A DNA stretch of 64,000 nucleotides from Undaria pinnatifida (Eukaryota; Sar; Phaeophyceae; Laminariales; Alariaceae). Position 1 is the stretch's first letter. Each line of letters begins with the position of its first letter. The stretch is from positions 226,001-290,000 of the forward strand of contig JABAKD010000108.1 in assembly GCA_012845835.1 (NCBI GenBank), given 5' to 3'. Shown here in pieces: positions 33,930-43,315 of the stretch. The notes below the pieces were generated by a model, which saw only the letters and a program-made list of their open reading frames with translations, had not been told where the DNA came from and did not search any database. The position numbers and the translations under genes are program-made.

Positions 33930-34275
33930 TTGTAGCTCGATCCTGTCCGTGGGACGCCTGACGCGTGCCGACCCGCTCGCCGGGCTTCACTCTTCCCCCT
34001 TTACTTTCAACTCGATCTTGTACGCAGATCGCCTGAAGCGTGCCGGTATGTCCACCGGGCTTCCTTTTTTCCTTCAGCGCGTTCTTGTACGCAGATTGCT
34101 TGAAGCGTGCCGGTCTGTCCACCGGGCTTCCTGTTCTCGTTTAGCTCGATGTTGTACGCAGATCGCCTGACGCGTGCCGGTCCGTCCGTCGGGCTTCCTA
34201 TTCTCGTTCAGCTCGATCCTGTACGCAGATCGCCTGAAGCTTGCCGGTCTGTCCACCGGGCTCCCTTGTTCTTCG
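33930..34275 (+). repeat. 64-bp tandem repeat in the copia leader, five copies
   Basis: Units contain TGTACGCAGATCGCCTGAAG and GCCGGTCTGTCCACCGGGCT. They lie between the primer-binding site and gag, in the 5' untranslated leader of the element. Confidence 0.9.
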
Positions 34276-34399
34276 TGCACGTAGTTCCAGTGCCGTTCGA
34301 CTCGACTCACGTTTGGTTCCAAGTTTCTTGCGTAGTGTTCCAGCAAAAACACCAGTCTTGTGCTCCACCGCAGGGGATGTTGATGCGCTGTGTGTTACA

Positions 34400-34419
34400 C
34401 GCTAACGAGGCTCACAACC
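34400..34419 (-). promoter_or_regulatory. Copia primer-binding site, initiator tRNA-Met type
   Basis: Directly next to the right LTR, the plus strand reads GAGGCTCACAACC. It matches the anticodon-loop half of initiator tRNA-Met (GGCTCATAACC) except for one base. Internal priming by this tRNA half is typical for Ty1/copia elements of several lineages. Confidence 0.6.
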
Positions 34420-34654
34420 TGTTAGAAATGTGGTGGTGCCTGACGATGACGGTCCTCAGAGGCTAACACAGAGTCGTGGCGAGACGAGCTCGAGCCAGAC
34501 TGATGATGGTTTAGACGATGGTGGATCACTTTAAATGGGCTCTCATTGGGCCAACAAAAATCTTATGGCACTATGAACTGTCCAAGTCCAGATGCAGATG
34601 TGAAAAGTGAACTTGATGTGCAAGTACTCGCGTCTCTTCCTTTGTACTCTAACA
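34420..34654 (-). repeat. Copia LTR, 5' copy
   Basis: On the plus strand it begins TGTTAGAAATGTGG and ends GTACTCTAACA, with inverted TGTTAGA/TCTAACA ends. About 95% identical to 27424-27658 by hand count. Confidence 0.88.
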
Positions 34655-34672
34655 AGTTTTCTCGTATGGTGG

Positions 34673-35560
34673 TTAGCAGCACGCCGCAAACAATAAGTCT
34701 CGTGAACTCGTAACCGGGTTTCCGGGAACATTTTTGACGCGCAAGTCATGAGACAGAACGAAGCGCACAGGGCTGGCCACCAAACACGACCCCCGCCACG
34801 CCACGTGAGGATCGCTCGCTGAAGCAGATGTACGAGACGAGGGCCACTCCGCAAGGAGATTTTGCAGCTTGACGTGCTTATGGGACGGCGACGTAAATGT
34901 AAGCGCCTCTGTGTCAATGATCCAACCCAACATCTCCAGTTGCGTGTCCCGGTCAGTGATTTTTCTGGCGGACAGGAGAGGCGGATCAGAGACACCACGT
35001 TTGCCGAACAAGTGAAAATGTTCCGGTGCCAGCGACTGGACAGCGGGCAAACAACGGCGACCGTCCGGCCACCATTGCAACTCGACAAGAATGCCATCGT
35101 CTACGTAATACCTCACAAAGAAGTAGTTCCCGGCGTTGCCACCAGAGCCAGAATCAGGCCCACAATCACCTGGGATATAGACAACTGGAACCCCTCGCGG
35201 CGGGGAAATTCCGACGTGCGCGACGGTAGCAGCCCCTTGTTGGGAAACATCTGAGCCTTGAAACTTAGAGTGGGCGTGAGCATGCTCGAGCGCGGATGCC
35301 ATCAACCCACAAACCTCCGGGCTATGCGCGGCCGTACACGACGTCCTCGCAATTCATTCCGTGGATCACGACGTCGTGATGTGCGATTCCCGGGTGATTA
35401 CCGTCAGCGATTTCAGCGGTCAGATCCCCCCCTCCTGATACCCCCACTGGTGGGCCCGGCGCCAACACGCGAAATAGTAAGGGAATAGAGGGAAATTGCT
35501 TGACGGATCCAAACCAGTGCCGTACGGTGGCCACGTTAATATGCGGCGGAAAAAGTGAGG
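34673..35560 (-). pseudogene. DIRS-like reverse transcriptase fragments
   Basis: The first frame (about 35560-35322) reads DGNHPGIAHHDVVIHGMNCE and DVVYGRA, the start of the domain. The second (35305-34673) reads YFFVRYYVDDGILVELQ with YVDD at about 35107-35096, then QSLAPEHFHLFGKRG, KITDRDTQLEMLGWIIDTEA and LQNLLAEWPSSR. The D-x-x-x-x-x-L-G and L-L-x-E-W-P blocks are typical for DIRS-like enzymes. The stretch between the two parts is too short, so part of the palm is deleted. Confidence 0.72.
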
Positions 35561-36045
35561 GGCCGATGGTGGACGTGAGTAGGGCAACACTGCCCTGGCA
35601 CTGTCTCAAGAGGGAGGAGCTTACCGAGGCGAGATGACCGAGGCTCGCGGAGCCTTGCTTGGCCATCTACTGCACCACAACCGCACGAGCATCCAACCAA
35701 GCGTCGACCGCAACGAATCGCAAGGCACCCGAACGTACGCCATCAACCGCCCCTTGTACACGCAGCAAGTTAGACGGCAATTCACGCACACGCACACAAG
35801 AAACCGTAATTATCTCTCTTAAGCAGATCGAGCCCGGAGCCACCGCCACGCGAGCACGCCCCACACTCTCTTCGCCAGCCAAAGCTACCAACGCACGCCC
35901 ACGCAGCCCCCCCCCCGACGCCTTGGGTGGCCGGCCGGGCACCCACTCCCCCTCTGGCCCCCGGCGACGTCGCCGCTCTACCAACGGGAAGCTCAGCAGC
36001 CGCCCCCCCAGGTGTTGGCCCAACCGACAGCAAGGGTCAGTGTCC

Positions 36046-36695
36046 TCATCCAGATCCAGCGCCAATAATACCACCCCCGGACCCACCGCGGGGCGCTGAG
36101 CGCAACACCAACGCCCGCGACCCACCAGTCGGCGCCGCCGAACTGCCACTGTCGCGAAGAGCATCAGATAAAGTGGCATCGGCCGGGGGAGCCGAATGCA
36201 AGAATTTGCAGTTGGAGAACCGGCATCGGCCCAGAGAAGAAAACTGCCGGCACTGGGCAGCGATTTTTTTTCGTGGTGTACTGGGGCTGGCCGGGTTGCT
36301 TTTCCTCTTGGACGGCCCGTCCTGGTTGTCGCGGGGGACGTGCAATCCTTCGACAAGCTTGAGCACGCCACCCCCGCTAGAGCAAAAGGCGCTCGTGCGC
36401 TTGAACGAGGGCACGGGCGGCATCGAGAACGTAAAGTCGGACGGAGGGGGGACCATCGATGGACGAACTTGCTGTGCAAATCGCATGAGGTCGTTGATCC
36501 ACAGGCGAAGCCGTTTACCATCTCGCTCATGACAGCCCGCGCCGCGGAGCCAGAAAGCAGGATAATATTGCTAAGGGTGTCCCGGCGTAGGTCGGTAGAC
36601 GCTGACGTTAAGGCGGCATCGATCGTTGCTACCCTCTTCCGGCAATGGCGGTCGCCGTCGCTGTCGAGGGAAAACCCAACAGACAGGACCGCCAC
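36046..36695 (-). pseudogene. DIRS-like Gag with CCCH zinc finger
   Basis: The first frame (from 36695) reads DTLSNIILLSGSAARAVMSE. After a frame change near 36500 the second reads MRFAQQVRPSMVPPPSDFTF and then CRQFSSLGRCRFSNCKFLH, a C-x8-C-x4-C-x3-H finger at 36252-36196. A single CCCH finger near the Gag C terminus instead of a CCHC knuckle fits this element class. The rest is low complexity. Confidence 0.6.
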
Positions 36696-36700
36696 AAGAG

Positions 36701-38599
36701 CAGTGTATATCCATCAGCATTTTGTATACTCATTGTACTTCCCTTGTATAGGCAGTGCACAGCAGCAGTGTATATCCAGTCCGCCCCGCCCTTCATGACT
36801 TGTTGTGGTCGCTCCAATATGTATGCTTGTATCCCATCCATGACATGTCATTCTCGTTTTTCTTGGATCGCATTTCTTTTCAATTCTATTCACTCGTACA
36901 GTAAAGTCCTTCCTCACAAAATGTTCACTTGGATGTTTGCTGCAGATGAAGGAAGTTTTTCAGTTTTCCAGCACGTGAACAGCTTAGCGATGCACTTGAA
37001 CATGTCACTAAAGCTCCCTGGTTCACCTCAGTCACTACCGGACGGTATTTTAGAACACAAGGCTGAGCTCAAAGGCTTGATTCCGCACACAACGAAGGCT
37101 GAAGCAAGGAACCAATACCGACTGAATGTACAAGTGCATTGCCTATTTTTTATGTAGTTGTTTTCTATTATCTTGCTTGAAGTACCTGTGTACGAAACAG
37201 AACTACAAAAGGATTAGATGTACTAGACAGTAAGAGGCAGATCATTTGGGACACCAGTCATGATGTTACTTATTATTGTACTTATTTCCAGCGTGGGGTT
37301 GGTTGTGTTGGTAAGTACATACAGGTTTCCCCTTCGGAGGCAGGGTGACGCAGGAGGCGGATGTTTTTTTTGCATTTTACACCCACGTGCGTTCGCTCGC
37401 ATCCTTAAGGCAGATAGAGCATGCAGCTATTATACTGCGATGTAATCGATCCGGGTGTAGTATCGGAAGTGAGGAAGGTATGTATTTGTGATACTACTGC
37501 TGTATAGACAGCCCATATCAATTATATGGTGATCTGATGCTGTTTTAGCCTACCAGGTATCTCCAGATCTTCCTAAAAAATACCCTGACTGGTCGATGGG
37601 TAACCGGCCATGTGCAACAATTTGCGAGTACGTTTGATGTATGTGCGATTTGACTGCTGTCTAGGTGTGAATTCGTCGAGCTCACGGCTGACGTCCTTGA
37701 AATATTCTTTACAAAATACTCGAAGCTACAGCTGTGTTGGGCGATCTGAAACCAACGATGCCGAGTTCGCGCAACACGTTGCGGCAGCAACGGCGACCTC
37801 CGCAGCCAGCACTTACTTGAGTGCCTTCCCCTAAGGTGCCCAGTCACAGATAGCACTAGTGCCAGTATCACAGCCAGCTCCCTCCCTCCCATGCTCCCCA
37901 CGCATAGGCACTCCGCCATGGAACGAGTATCTAGCGAGGAAGATAGGCTTGGCGAGGTCATGACCACAGACAGCCAATTTTCTACCATTCAAAACTTACG
38001 CAGTATAGACACCAACAGTTAACAGCAGCAGCACCAGCAGCACCAGCGGCTGACGCGGCTGCGCAGGGGTGCTGGCGGTGGCACTGGAAGCTTTGGCAAC
38101 AGCGCTGTGGTAACGCGGTAAACATTTAGCGCCAACCACGACGCGGAATCTGCTGACGTTGTGAGCAGCAGCGGATAGGGGGGGGGGAACGAACGGCAGC
38201 AGCAGCTGATGAAACATTTGCAGCCTTAATCATCACCACCAGCATTGAAAATACAAATTATGGCTGTTGTTCTGACGTTCTGAGACAGCCGTTCGAATAG
38301 CCCAGCAGCTGCGGGAGCTGTTCGAAGGGTCAAGCAGCAGCTGCAGCTTTGGAAGTCTGTACAGCCCAAGAGTCCAAAAAAACGAAAGTGGTCGGAGATC
38401 GATAATGGTAATTATGTTTATAAGTACATACATTTCACAATCTTGAGGTTGGTTCTGTTGAAAAATAAACGAGTTAGTCTAGAGTTTTATCTTGGATATA
38501 TAGAAGGCCATCCCAAATCTCACCCAACCCGGAGGACTTCGCGCAAAAAAATAGGAGCCGTCCTTGTTGGCCGTTCCTCGATCGACGTATAATCGTGAC
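36701..38599. other. Mostly non-coding; one weak exon-like frame
   Basis: The plus-strand frame ending at 37157 contains DEGSFSVFQHVNSLAMHLNM and LPDGILEHKAELKGLIP from about 36920 on, which reads like real protein, but I recognise no family and see no clear splice sites. CAG runs occur at 38020-38100. Nothing else supported. Confidence 0.35.
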
Positions 38600-38822
38600 A
38601 TGTTTTTTCAGTCCAACATCAACGGAGAGAATGACCAAGACGGGCAAGCCGAAGACCGGACAGCCCGTTCTCATGAATCCGGAGCTGCCGACTTCCCCAC
38701 CCAATTTGTGGCCATCCTGGTGATATGCATGGCGTTAAACTGCTACACCTTAGCCAACCTCTTCCCGTACGTCGGATTGATGGTCAAAGATCTGCTTCAG
38801 CTGCAAACGACAAACGAAGCAG
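38600..38822 (+). CDS. First exon of a major facilitator superfamily transporter
   Basis: ATG at 38600 opens a hydrophilic N terminus (MFFQSNINGENDQDGQAED) followed by one membrane helix, FVAILVICMALNCYTLANLF, and PYVGLMVKDLLQLQTTNEAG. This is the first transmembrane segment and following loop of an MFS carrier of the type with F-P-Y-V-G-x-M-V after helix 1. The coding stretch ends at AACGAAGCAG with GTATGATA next, a clean splice donor, in frame for a Gly or Ala codon split. No further MFS exon is recognisable to 41 kb, so the gene either has long introns, was cut by repeats, or this is a lone exon fragment. Substrate cannot be told. Confidence 0.65.
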
Positions 38823-41099
38823 GTATGATAATGTGTCATGTACATTGTGATCGGACAGATCATCGATCCTCACTGCATGACGTAAATGTTACGGGGAAGG
38901 TCTGCATTGTCTCTTAATACGATAGCTCATTTTACACAGTGGGAGCCGTGCGATCTGCAATACCTAGCAAAGGTTTCCACGGTTGGCCCCCTTGCGTTTT
39001 ACATGAATTTCCTGCACAAAATCTCCGTAAATCAGATACAGTTGTATCTAATGTACATGATCTTGATAATCTAGATGGTCTAGATAATCTAGATGGTCCA
39101 GATAATGTAGATAATCCAAATGACCTAGGTTGTGCTCTGTCTCAGGCGTGCAACCTTCCCAGTACAGGTCGGGCTAAAGCGACGACCGAAGCAGGTGTAG
39201 AACATCATGCTTCAAAGATCTAGTCGGGTTTCAAATAACAAACGGAGCGGGCAAGATGCCGAAAGCTGTCGCTGGGAGAAGTATTTTCAGTATGGCGTTG
39301 GTAGATGCATGATACATGCAACTTTCGCCATCTGTGTGCGTTGGTAGGAAGCACAAAAGTTGTGTCGGGGATATAGAACGACTCGACTGCTCGCGTCTTG
39401 CTCTTTCTGGAAAATTCCGGCTGTCGAACGGGACATGGATACGGTCACACTACACTGGAATTGTGCCCTTGTTGGTTAGGGCCGTCGAGAACTGGAAGAT
39501 CTCTCCCCTCGTCTCTAGGGGGGGAGGGGGGGTATTGTCTTGAGTGCCCGCCATGTTTGGTGGACACAGGCAAACGACGAGCGTATTCCAATGTGCACGT
39601 GAACGATAAGGTCCGCAAAGTAGATCTTGAGTAAATAGGGTAAACATGGCGTGAAAGCTCCTCAAAATATTTTCCGGACACAACGGTATCAGGTGCAAGG
39701 TAGCTCCGGTAGGTACAGGGTTCCAAAGCATCCAACCCTTACGGTACCGAGCCTATAACAAACAGAGTTCGGGACGTATAAGTAGAGGGGATACCTATGG
39801 TGTTCCTCCTAAATTTGTTATTCATGCGTAAATGCTCCTCCACGAGCTCATTCATGCTATCTGGCAAGTCCAGCATCTAGAATAGAGCCGTCGCCAAATT
39901 GTTTCCACAACGACACGCTCAAGCGATATCTTCCTCTCTCTCGACTTGCTGTCGGCAGTTATCATTCCCCAAAAGCTATCGGCCCCAAGCCTTTCCATGA
40001 TTGCCTGGTCCCCATTCGGGCGAGCATATATCTCGTTTGTACCACTCTGTGTACGACCTCTGTAGTCGCAGCAATTACGCAATGCTATAAGTCGCCCCAC
40101 ACAGCAGTACGTAATAGTGGTATGGAAGGCCTATATGAAGCAGGGGGGCCTGGATCTCTAACGTCCCCTACTTGAAGTTTTATTTACTTGTTGTTTAGTC
40201 TTTGAAAGGTGGGAACGCTGCCAGGTACACCCCCCCCTGTCTGACGCTCAAAGTTGAGTAATCCGACGTGTGGTGTCGGGACAAAAAAAAAACGGCAGGC
40301 CCTTGGGAAGTGAGGTGAGGTTACCTTACTCTTTTTCCCATCCGCTTGAAGATTGAGCACGCAAAAACAAAGGTAAGATAGAAAACGGGCATCGATCAAG
40401 GAAGTTAACTATAACCGTGTTATAATATTTATATACTGTCACGAGCATGGACTGAGTAGCCGACACGTGGTCAACGTTTAGTACAAGTAGTCGCAGCCTG
40501 TGCAGCAGAAGCGACGGTGAGCAGTGGAGTTGATGAGTTCAGCAAGTCTTTGGATATCTAGTCTGAGGAGGTGTATTGTCGCGAGGGTCAACAGGGTGGT
40601 GCTAATCAATCGGTGCACGTAAACTACGAGGGGTAGAACATCTGACGGCTGTGCAATGCACCAGTTCAATATGTATATTATGTACGAAGTAGTATGCAGT
40701 AGTATGGCCCGTGAGGGAAGGAGGGCAGGTAAAGGAGGATTGGTCGCATAAATTAATAGGAGCTTACTGCATGCGTAGTCTAATGCAAGTGGGTGATGGT
40801 GGAGGCGGCGAGGAACCAGGGGTGGGGGGTGGAGGCGGGGGGGTGGGGACTCATTTGGTGATTGCCTTAGACTAGTCATTTGACCATTGACCACGCATCC
40901 CTTTCGAAACGGAGCATCACTCCAACTCCTAATAGAGACACCTCCAACGTTTGGGCGCTCATTACGCCTTATCAATATACTAAAAAAATATAAACTGTTT
41001 TCTTATCCAATCCCCATCATATTTCACTGTATGCGGCCACCATCTATCTCCTGAGACAGCGATCGTTTATTCGATACGCTCTAGTCTACCAAACTCTTC
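38823..41099. other. No recognisable gene downstream of the MFS exon
   Basis: A plus frame at 38939-39223 has an acidic Asn/Asp/Leu repeat (coded by GATAATCTAGATGGTC-like units at 39060-39115), which might be a transporter loop but is not supported by splice sites I can trust. A partial R1 match lies at 40570-40620. The rest shows short frames only. Confidence 0.4.
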
Positions 41100-41433
41100 C
41101 ATGTCACATACGCCTAATTCCTCAACTCATCATCCGCAAACATCAACCTCGACACCGTATCTTCCCCCACCGTGACTCTTCGATTTGCTGCTGCGATTGC
41201 TGCTATCATGTCATCTGTATATACCTTGAATAGATTAGGTGATTATGTACATCCCTGTGCAACTCCTTTTAAAATATCAACACACTTGAATATTTCCCCG
41301 TCCAGCATCACACACAGCACTTTTCGCACTTTCCGTCATATTTTGCATCGTTCTCCGCATCTTTCCTCTGATCCCAGTTTTTCAAATATTTTCCCACAAC
41401 CCATTCCTCTAGTCTATACTCTTGTCATATTAA
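41100..41433 (-). pseudogene. LINE reverse transcriptase, 3' part
   Basis: Read on the minus strand with small frame corrections: GIRGKMRRTMQNMTESAKSA, then GEIFKCVDILKGVAQGCT and SPNLFKVYTDDMIAA, and MFADDELR. These are the palm blocks of non-LTR reverse transcriptases (G-V-x-Q-G-C, S-P-x-L-F, F-A-D-D). The upstream half of the same domain lies at 56623-57170, on the other side of the LTR retrotransposon. Confidence 0.85.
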
Positions 41434-41702
41434 TGTTAAATTCAAGGTGGGGGACACAGAGTGCCCCCTGCAGGTCTGCCAATTGAGCAGGTCCTCGGAG
41501 AGTACTCACTTTCGTTCCTTCGTAGAGATATAGCTTTATTCGTTTCCACCAGAGCCCGGGATAGCTTCTGAGATCGGAGGCGCGTGCCTCCGATCTAATT
41601 CCTAACTTCCCCGAATATAAACCGCCAACCTTATCATACAAAACCCATCCTAATGATCTCAAATTCGGATACCTACAGGCCTTTCGAGGCCGTATCTTAG
41701 CA
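41434..41702 (-). repeat. 3' LTR of the NADAR retrotransposon
   Basis: On the plus strand it starts TGTTAAATTCAAGG and ends CGTATCTTAGCA. It carries AATAAA (minus strand, 41540-41535), in the order TATA then polyadenylation signal expected for minus-strand transcription. Confidence 0.92.
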
Positions 41703-42556
41703 CTAGCCCACCCCGATGAGTCGCATATGCAGAAATATGGGAGATTCGGGGAAACTACGGTTCTACGAACTAGACCATGAGTCGAAGATGCGGCTCCTCA
41801 AACCCCACTCCCACACCTCTAACCGTCTGGCTATGGAGCCAGGAACACGCGAAGAAAAACAGTAAAAAGAAAGCAGACCCTACAGCAAGGCAATAGTCAC
41901 CCATCAAAAACCTGCCGCATGCCGCCGGTGTGGCGGGGGGGGCAGAAAAGGCTCTAGAACCTGCCGCATGCCGCCGGTGTGGCGGGGGGGGCAGGAAAGG
42001 CTCCACGGTAAACCAACCACAGAAAAGTTACTATGGCGAGGCGAGCCCTCGTCGATATGGAGGGGAACACAGGCGCTAACACAAGGGAGAAGTCATGCGA
42101 AAAACCTCCCGCGGGCCATCGGCAAGGCGGGGGGTTAGACGAGGAAACGACGAATACCCGGGATGGAAGGTGTCAACACCTACAGCCCCCCTAGGGGAGG
42201 AAGTATTTAGACAAAAAAACACAAAGCAGAACAAATACAACACACAAAACATAAAAGAAGACACACAGACCCGTACACTGGTCGCCCCCCGGCTCTGGGC
42301 TGAGGAGGGCGTCGGCAGGGCGAAGTTGAACAATGACCAAATATCGACAGCCCTGCGCCTCAGATAGCGGCGTTTTACCCGAACCCTGACCCGGCACTGA
42401 GCAGGGAGTTCGGCAAAACAGAAAAAAAAAATGGCAAGAACCGCCCCAAAACTAGATGAAGACCCTCAGGACACTACGAACGACACAAAGACAAAGACGC
42501 AAAACTCATACCTAAAAGTAATGAAGAACTATCGAGAAGCGGTGGTGGCTTGGAAG
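41703..42556. other. 3' untranslated region of the NADAR retrotransposon
   Basis: No coding signal on the minus strand after the last stop at 42557. It includes a 49-bp duplication (CCTGCCGCATGCCGCCGGTG at 41911 and 41960). The sequence beside the LTR on the minus strand is GGGGTGGGCTAG, a weak polypurine-tract candidate. Confidence 0.6.
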
Positions 42557-43315
42557 TCAACTGGCCACGGCCGCGCCTCGAGATTCGTCTACGTTACGTT
42601 GGATTCCTCGAGGAAACGCACTGGCGATGTGAACTTGCAAGCACCATGAGCCTCGTACGGCTCCCGTTGAAGTCGTGTGGCGCGTCGGGGGAAGAGGGAG
42701 TTTAATCGGTCTCGGGTCGTCCAGAAAGCGGACCAGGTATACCTTGTCCTCGGTAGTGCTCGCGCTGATTTTTCCTAGCCCCCATAAACCATCGTCTTCC
42801 TTGTACCAAAAGTGGGCTCCCTTAGGGAGTACTGTGTCGTGGTAGCGACGGAGCCAATCGGTGCGGGGAACACAGGAGTAACCCGGCGCTAGGAAACGTT
42901 CCCCGTTGTTGCGGGAGAGCTCACGCTGTGCCGCCTCGATCCGCATTCGGCGGTAAAGGCGGTTGGGTTGGCGGTGCTGGTCCGGGGTTCCGGGCCAATA
43001 ACGCAAGATGTGGGAGCGAGAGAGGTGAAGGTCCATTTCCCGCTCCCAGGACGGTTCGGAAAGTCCCGCCCAGTGCGTCTTGTATAGCACCGCGATGACG
43101 CCACCTCGCCCCCGTACCGACTGATGACCAGTGATCTGCTCCACCTCCAGCCGTTGGAGGGGAGTCGAAACGTCGTGTTGAGTGACGTGGTACGGCGGGG
43201 ACTTCTTGGAAAATTTGTTGAGCACATACTGTGTCAGCCCCGCCGGTAGGTATTTGGGCATGTCCCCGCTGTCGTGGGGGTTGGCACAGGGTTTGCAGGC
43301 GCTCGATGGCCACAC
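42557..43315 (-). pseudogene. Chromodomain and C-terminal domain of the NADAR retrotransposon
   Basis: Continues the integrase ORF after a frame change near 43300. Residues about 55-110 read LEVEQITGHQSVRGRGG, AVLYKTHWAGLSEPSWERE and SHILRYW, a chromodomain-like fold with the Y/W strand and the S-W-E turn. Farther on is GAHFWYKEDDGLWGLGKISA, DKVYLVRFLDDPRPIKLPLP and GSWCLQVH, a compact conserved module whose aromatic pattern suggests a Tudor or SH3-like barrel. I have seen similar tails in other protist gypsy elements but cannot name a family. Both modules probably guide integration to chromatin. The frame ends in TGA at 42557. Confidence 0.65.

Larger units (their letters stand above)
27424..34654 (-). 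mobile_element. Ty1/copia LTR retrotransposon, internally deleted, with nested transposon
   Basis: Paired 235-bp LTRs (27424-27658 and 34420-34654) bracket minus-strand Gag, CCHC nucleocapsid, protease, linker, reverse transcriptase start and RNase H end. The primer-binding site beside the right LTR matches the anticodon region of initiator tRNA-Met, the classical copia primer. The integrase and the reverse transcriptase core are deleted. A 1,972-bp DNA transposon sits in the pol gene (30212-32183). Without it the element is about 5.26 kb, normal for copia. Hand comparison of the LTRs gives about 12 differences, so roughly 95% identity. No convincing target duplication was found (GAATT left, AGTTT right). 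Confidence 0.88.
34660..36700 (-). mobile_element. DIRS-like retroelement remnant
   Basis: Minus-strand Gag with a CCCH finger and reverse transcriptase fragments in the order expected for DIRS-type elements of stramenopiles. It stops at the copia LTR on its left. No tyrosine recombinase is seen in this fragment. The recombinase at 3.9-5.2 kb is on the other strand and 30 kb away, so I do not link them. Confidence 0.65.

Noticed and set aside
35667-36695. One continuous 342-residue protein on the minus strand
   Set aside because: Only the first part is DIRS Gag; the rest is a shifted frame over the true Gag frame at 36486-36046.
3900-36700. Linking the tyrosine recombinase at 4-5 kb with the DIRS-like reverse transcriptase at 35 kb as one element
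   Set aside because: They lie on opposite strands 30 kb apart with many unrelated elements between them.
41414-41662. Protein-like frame over the left LTR
   Set aside because: The same peptide occurs in the right LTR (56361-56600); it is translated LTR sequence.
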